From Gammaproteobacteria bacterium (GTDB lineage: Bacteria > Pseudomonadota > Gammaproteobacteria > Nitrosococcales > Methylophagaceae): a DNA stretch of 16,844 bases. The notes below the pieces were generated by a model. It made no database searches and was not told where the DNA came from. It worked only from the letters and a program-made list of their open reading frames with translations. Both the position numbers and the translations under genes were made by a program. This document shows, piece by piece, positions 13,695-16,844 of the stretch (its first letter is position 1; every line of letters starts with the position of its first letter). The stretch spans positions 1-16,844 of the forward strand of contig QNEY01000011.1 of the NCBI GenBank assembly GCA_003645385.1. Reading direction: 5' to 3'.

Positions 13695-14253
13695 CGGCAG
13701 ATTTTATCATGGACTCAACAGAAGCTGCTTGCCATTGAGCACTATCGATCCCTTCAATAGTCCAATCACCAACAGCATAACGAATTAGGCGTAGGGTTGG
13801 ATGTCCGATGGCTGCAGTCATTCGACGAACTTGGCGATTTTTACCTTCCGTTATTTTGAGTTCTATCCATTGTGTAGGAATAGTTTGTCTTTCACGAATT
13901 GGCGGCGTACGTTGCCAAATATCTGGTGGAGTGATTAAACGTACTTTAGCAGGGCGAGTGAGGCCATCTTTAAGTTCTACACCTTGGCGTAAATTATTTA
14001 ATCCTGTTTTATCAGGAATATTTTCAACTTGTACCCAATAGGTCTTTTCAAGCTTGTGTTTTGGATCACTGATTTGATGCTGTAATGTGCCTGAATCAGT
14101 TAGTAAAACAAGACCCTCACTATCACGATCCAGACGACCAGCAGGATAGACATCTGTCACATCGATAAAGTCTTTTAACGTCTTACGACCAGCTTCATCA
14201 GTGAACTGAGTTAAGACATCATAAGGCTTATTAAACAGGATCAGTTTTGTCAT
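13555..14253 (-). CDS. rluE: RluE, 23S rRNA pseudouridine synthase, with Arg-rich C-terminal tail
   Basis: RluE makes pseudouridine 2457 in 23S rRNA. The RsuA-type catalytic domain is clear: LFNKPYDVLTQFTDEAGR at the start, GRLDRDSEG (39-47) with catalytic D42, and GKNRQVRRMTAAIGHPTLRLIRYAVGDW (137-164). The family core ends near residue 180 (E. coli has 217 residues including a basic N-terminal extension). Here the frame runs on to 232 residues, and residues 187-232 are read from the first 140 bp of nudJ in another frame. That tail holds 12 arginines and 3 lysines. The ATG has no Shine-Dalgarno sequence and there is no N-terminal extension. The gene is divergent from icd with 58 bases between starts, and heads the rluE-nudJ-mnmA-hflD cluster. 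The end coordinate is what the sequence shows; a lost stop codon or a sequence error near 13700 is possible. Confidence 0.9.
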   Translation of the reverse strand: MTKLILFNKPYDVLTQFTDEAGRKTLKDFIDVTDVYPAGRLDRDSEGLVLLTDSGTLQHQISDPKHKLEKTYWVQVENIPDKTGLNNLRQGVELKDGLTRPAKVRLITPPDIWQRTPPIRERQTIPTQWIELKITEGKNRQVRRMTAAIGHPTLRLIRYAVGDWTIEGIDSAQWQAASVESMIKSADDLDTKNHSRRRNRTGKSFSDGRRRNRQQDATQSTSRTSRIRRKPD

Positions 14254-14270
14254 GTTAGTTGGTGTGGATG

Positions 14271-14302
14271 TGTTAATATATGCGGCTCTTTGTAATAGTC
14301 AG
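14271..14302. promoter_or_regulatory. Divergent rluE/icd promoter region (candidates)
   Basis: On the minus strand TATATT (14275-14280) with CTGACT (14297-14302) at 16 bp spacing is a fair rluE promoter. On the plus strand TGTTAATAT (14271-14279) is a weak extended -10 for icd. The two overlap, so the two genes could compete for polymerase. Both are pattern matches only. Confidence 0.3.
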
Positions 14303-14311
14303 GAGCCAAAA

Positions 14312-15565
14312 ATGGCTTTCGAGAATATCAGTGTACCGGATAATGGCTCAGCCATTCAGGTCCATACCGATTTTTCTTTAGATGTACCCAATAATCCAAT
14401 TATTCCTTTTATTGAAGGTGATGGTATTGGTGTTGATATTACTCCAGCAATGATCGATGTTGTTAATGCTGCTGTAGCAAAGGCCTATGGTAGCGAGCGT
14501 AAGATTGCTTGGATGGAAGTCTACGCTGGTGAAAAAGCAACAAAGACCTATGGTGGTGATCAGTTTTTACCAGAAGAAACTTATCAAGCATTAAGTGATT
14601 ATGCTGTTTCAATTAAAGGTCCATTGATGACACCTGTTGGTGGCGGTATGCGTTCTTTGAATGTTTCATTACGCCAGACATTAGACTTATATGTCTGCCA
14701 GCGTCCTGTACGTTATTATCCGGGTACGCCAAGCCCAGTTAAAGCACCTCAGAAAATTGATATGATAATTTTCCGAGAAAACTCAGAAGATATTTATGCC
14801 GGTATTGAGTGGGCAGCTGAAAGTGATGATGTGAAAAAACTAATCTCATTTTTACAAGATGAGATGGGAGTTACCAAAATCCGTTTTCCTGAAACATCAG
14901 GGATCGGCATCAAACCAGTTTCGCGTGAAGGCACTGAACGATTAGTACGTAGGGCTATTCAATATGCGATTGATCATGATCGTGATTCTGTAAAAATAGA
15001 TCACAAAGGCAATATCATGAAGTATCCTGAAGTTGGATAAACACAGTGGGGCTATGATCTTGCGCAGAAAGAATTTGGTGCAGTATCGTTAGATGGCGGT
15101 TCATGGAAGTCATTCAACAACCCAAAAACGGGTAAAAAAATCATCATTAAAGATTGCATTGCTGATGCTTTCTTGCAAGAAATTTTATTACATCCGTCCA
15201 GCTATGATGTGGTTGCGACATTAAACTTGAACGGTGATTATATCTCTGATGCTTTAGCAGCTCAGGTAGGTGGTATCGGCATTTCACCGGGTGCAAATTT
15301 ATCTGATGTTGTTGCAATGTTTGAGGCAACACATGGTACAGCGCCGGCATTAGCAGGTAAAAACATGGCAAATCCATCATCATTAATTTTGTCTGCTGAA
15401 ATGATGTTGCGCCACATTGGTTGGATTGAAGCAGCAGATTTGATTGTAGCAGGAGTGTCTGGTGCCATCGCTAAATCACAGGTAACTTGTGATTTGGCAG
15501 AAATGGTTGGAGTAGAAGCTTTGAGTTGTAGTGATTACGCTGCAGCAGTTATAGAAAAAATGTGA
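14312..15565 (+). pseudogene. icd: Isocitrate dehydrogenase (NADP type) interrupted by an in-frame TAA
   Basis: Icd oxidatively decarboxylates isocitrate to 2-oxoglutarate, reducing NADP, in the TCA cycle. The reading frame is full length (417 positions; E. coli 416) and in one phase, but codon 243 (15038-15040) is TAA. Before it: GDGIG (36-40), substrate-binding S115 in GGMRSLNVSLRQ, R121, R131, R155, Y162 and K232. After it: WGYDLAQKEFG, NLNGDYISD, GTAP and ILSAEMMLRHIGW, with the metal-binding aspartates and NADP site. A 242-residue product would lack those, so it should be inactive. The segment around the stop, expected as roughly TEGAF-x-x, reads PEVG-stop-TQ, so several bases differ. 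The start at 14312 is set by AGGAG at 14301-14305; an in-frame ATG at 14252 would add 20 unrelated residues. The 3' half shows no other damage, which suggests a very recent lesion or a sequence error. Confidence 0.9.
15038..15040 (+). other. In-frame TAA within icd (codon 243)
   Basis: This stop stands where the family normally has a phenylalanine, in a seven-codon segment whose length is unchanged. Reading resumes in the same frame with TGG GGC TAT. The distance from start to the 3' part is a whole number of codons, so no net frameshift is needed. Confidence 0.9.
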
Positions 15566-15575
15566 GGAAGTAAAA

Positions 15576-16058
15576 ATGAAAGTTTCAGAAAATTCAGTAG
15601 TTGTAATTGATTACAAATTAACAGATAACGATGGTGAAGTGATTGATAGTTCTGAAGGTGCTGGTCCGCTAGCTTATTTGCATGGTATGGGCAATATCAT
15701 TACTGGTTTGGAAGAAGCTTTATTGGGCAAAGAAGCCGGTGATGAAGTTAAAGCGAGTATTGAACCAGCTAAAGCATATGGCGAACGCCAAGAAGATATG
15801 AAACAAGAAGTACCTCGTGACTTGTTCTCTGGCATAGATAATATCGAACTTGGTATGCAGTTCCAGTCTGAAACAGAGCAAGGCCCAGTCATGGTAACCG
15901 TCGTAGCAGTAGAAGAAGAAATGGTTACAGTAGATGGTAATCATCCATTGGCTGGTGTTCACCTCAACTTTGATGTCACAATCCGTGAAGTCCGTGAAGC
16001 AAGTGAAGAAGAACTTGCACATGGTCATGTTCATGGTGAAGGTGGTCATCAACACTAA
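15576..16058 (+). CDS. slyD: SlyD-type FKBP peptidyl-prolyl isomerase with short His tail
   Basis: SlyD is a cytoplasmic peptidyl-prolyl cis-trans isomerase and chaperone with a metal-binding tail, known in E. coli to help nickel delivery to hydrogenase. The 160-residue protein has the split FKBP domain (about 1-68 and 122-142, with GPLAYLHGMGNIITGLEEAL) around the insert-in-flap chaperone domain (about 70-120, with EVPRDLFSG). It ends in an acidic EEEL followed by a tail with five histidines (H149, H151, H153, H158, H160). E. coli SlyD has 196 residues and a Cys/His-rich tail; here the cysteines are absent. GAGGAAG at 15564-15570 overlaps the icd stop and lies five bases before the ATG, so the gene is cotranscribed with icd and could suffer polarity from the internal TAA. 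Confidence 0.93.
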   Translation: MKVSENSVVVIDYKLTDNDGEVIDSSEGAGPLAYLHGMGNIITGLEEALLGKEAGDEVKASIEPAKAYGERQEDMKQEVPRDLFSGIDNIELGMQFQSETEQGPVMVTVVAVEEEMVTVDGNHPLAGVHLNFDVTIREVREASEEELAHGHVHGEGGHQH

Positions 16059-16070
16059 GTAATATTAATT

Positions 16071-16103
16071 AAGTATGGTGTTAGTCACTACACTATGCTT
16101 TTT
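16071..16103 (+). terminator. First of two hairpins after slyD
   Basis: AAGTATGGTGT (16071-16081) pairs with ACACTATGCTT (16090-16100) in an 11-bp stem with two G-U pairs and an eight-base loop, followed by TTT. It is weaker than the next hairpin. Confidence 0.6.
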
Positions 16104-16109
16104 AATATC

Positions 16110-16138
16110 AAAAGACGGGGGTTTACCCCGTCTTTTTT
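16110..16138 (+). terminator. Strong rho-independent terminator of icd-slyD
   Basis: AAAGACGGGG (16111-16120) and CCCCGTCTTT (16126-16135) form a perfect 10-bp stem, extended by A16110-T16136, with the loop GTTTA and a T run to 16138. Confidence 0.93.
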
Positions 16139-16162
16139 GTTGGAACAAAATTAGATCAAAAA

Positions 16163-16844
16163 ATGATAGATATCGACAAACTTAATAATGATTTTGGTAT
16201 TGCAGACCAGTTGCGCTTTGTAAAAGGTGAGGGTGGTTTCGTCATGATTGAAGTTGATAATGACTATGCTACGGCAGTGATCTCAACCTACTCAGGTCAG
16301 ATAATGGCCTATCAGCCAAAAACTGAAGCGAAACCATTATTATTTTTAAGTGATCTTGCTATATATGAAAGTGGCAAGGCTATACGAGGTGGCTTGCCAA
16401 TCTGTTGGCCTTGGTTTGCAGAAGATATTAAGAGCAAAGATCTGCCGGCACATGGGTTTGTTCGCGATCAACAATGGCAAGTGGTCAAGACTCAAAAGCA
16501 GGACGATGGCAGTACCAAAGTAACACTGGAAATTAGCAATAATCAGTACAGTATGAAACTTTGGCCATATAAATTTAAGTTACAGATTGAAATTACAATC
16601 AGTTCCATTCTGACAGTTGTATTGACCACTAATAATGTAGATGAAAAGTCATTCACAATTTCACAAGCGTTACATAGTTATTTGGCAGTAGGCGATGTTA
16701 ATCAAATAGAAGTAACGGGTTTAGACGGACTTTGTTATCTTGATAAAACAGCTGACTTTACTGAGCGTAATCAGCGTTCCAATGTTGTTATTGATGGAAT
16801 CATAGACCGAATTTATCAAGATGTTGAGAGTGATGTTCTGTTAA
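16163..16844 (+). CDS. D-hexose-6-phosphate mutarotase (YeaD family), 5' part
   Basis: The first 227 residues of a galactose-mutarotase-like protein are present; the frame is open to the end of the window. The family interconverts alpha and beta anomers of glucose-6-phosphate and related hexose-6-phosphates in the cytoplasm. Visible motifs are GGLPICWPWFA (about 78-88), the AHGFVRDQ-W block with probable catalytic H97, SQALHSYLAVGDV with H171, and GLDGLCYLDK. E. coli YeaD has nearly 300 residues, so about 70 are missing, including the catalytic glutamate. The ATG follows the slyD terminators by 24 bases; the only ribosome-binding-like sequence, GGAA at 16142-16145, is too far away, so initiation looks weak. 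No upstream promoter was singled out. It is reported as partial, not broken. Confidence 0.9.
   Translation, partial: MIDIDKLNNDFGIADQLRFVKGEGGFVMIEVDNDYATAVISTYSGQIMAYQPKTEAKPLLFLSDLAIYESGKAIRGGLPICWPWFAEDIKSKDLPAHGFVRDQQWQVVKTQKQDDGSTKVTLEISNNQYSMKLWPYKFKLQIEITISSILTVVLTTNNVDEKSFTISQALHSYLAVGDVNQIEVTGLDGLCYLDKTADFTERNQRSNVVIDGIIDRIYQDVESDVLL

Noticed and set aside
13533..13788. Plus-strand open frames over the nudJ/rluE junction
   Set aside because: They are antisense to two well-conserved genes, lack ribosome-binding sites and show no family resemblance.
14252..14311. Upstream ATG for icd at 14252
   Set aside because: It would add 20 residues unlike any Icd N-terminus and overlaps the rluE start codon, while ATG 14312 has AGGAG seven bases... 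upstream and a family-like N-terminus.
15173..15565. The 3' part of icd as a separate gene of 130 codons
   Set aside because: It has no ribosome-binding site, begins mid-domain at an internal codon, and continues the icd frame without any gap.
15720..16055. Minus-strand open frame antisense to slyD, rich in Phe, Cys and Thr
   Set aside because: Its composition simply mirrors the acidic, His-rich slyD coding strand; no start signal is seen.
16021..16058. Repeated CATGGT/GGTCAT-like units at the end of slyD as a DNA repeat
   Set aside because: They are His and Gly codons of the metal-binding tail, not an independent repeat.

Overview
The window is a stretch of ordinary, densely packed gammaproteobacterial chromosome, visibly AT-rich (about 40% GC by eye) with standard stop codons. 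The taxonomic call rests on the gene set rluE-nudJ-mnmA-hflD, AcnB-type aconitase, E. coli-like PurB (catalytic residues at the same numbers), SlyD and a Dam-like methylase. A lineage near the Thiotrichales/Piscirickettsiaceae type (aerobic, cytochrome-rich, low GC) would fit, but that is a guess. No phage, insertion sequence, CRISPR array, tRNA or rRNA was seen, and no gap between genes exceeds about 150 bases.

Layout. (1) 2-2811, plus strand: the C-terminal part of a Dam-family adenine methylase, then argG and a soluble GGDEF diguanylate cyclase close behind it. (2) 2815-6111, minus strand: an apparent operon of purB, a small DUF7931-like protein, a periplasmic secretin-N-domain protein and a nitroreductase. 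(3) 6216-10172, plus strand: acnB with a strong terminator, a FetB-like permease, and a class II-type cytochrome c with a His-rich insert. (4) 10180-14253, minus strand: rluE, nudJ, mnmA and hflD, tightly packed with overlaps, followed by a TIGR03790-like exported protein of unknown function. (5) 14312-16138, plus strand: icd, interrupted by an in-frame TAA, then slyD and two tandem hairpin terminators. (6) 16163 to the end: the 5' part of a D-hexose-6-phosphate mutarotase (YeaD family).

Compared with the enterobacterial order icd / rluE-nudJ-mnmA-hflD-purB, this genome keeps the order and strands, but a block (TIGR03790-like gene, cytochrome, fetB, acnB) lies between hflD and purB. This puts aconitase and isocitrate dehydrogenase, consecutive TCA-cycle steps, in one neighbourhood.

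The observation most worth checking is the icd lesion: all 417 positions of the family are present in one frame, but codon 243 is TAA and the surrounding conserved segment is altered by several bases. Next are the 140-bp out-of-frame overlap that gives RluE an Arg-rich C-terminal tail inside nudJ, the unexplained secretin-N/DUF7931 pair behind purB, and the TIGR03790-like gene, which lacks a Shine-Dalgarno sequence and starts at a perfect palindrome. No clearly new multi-gene system could be demonstrated.
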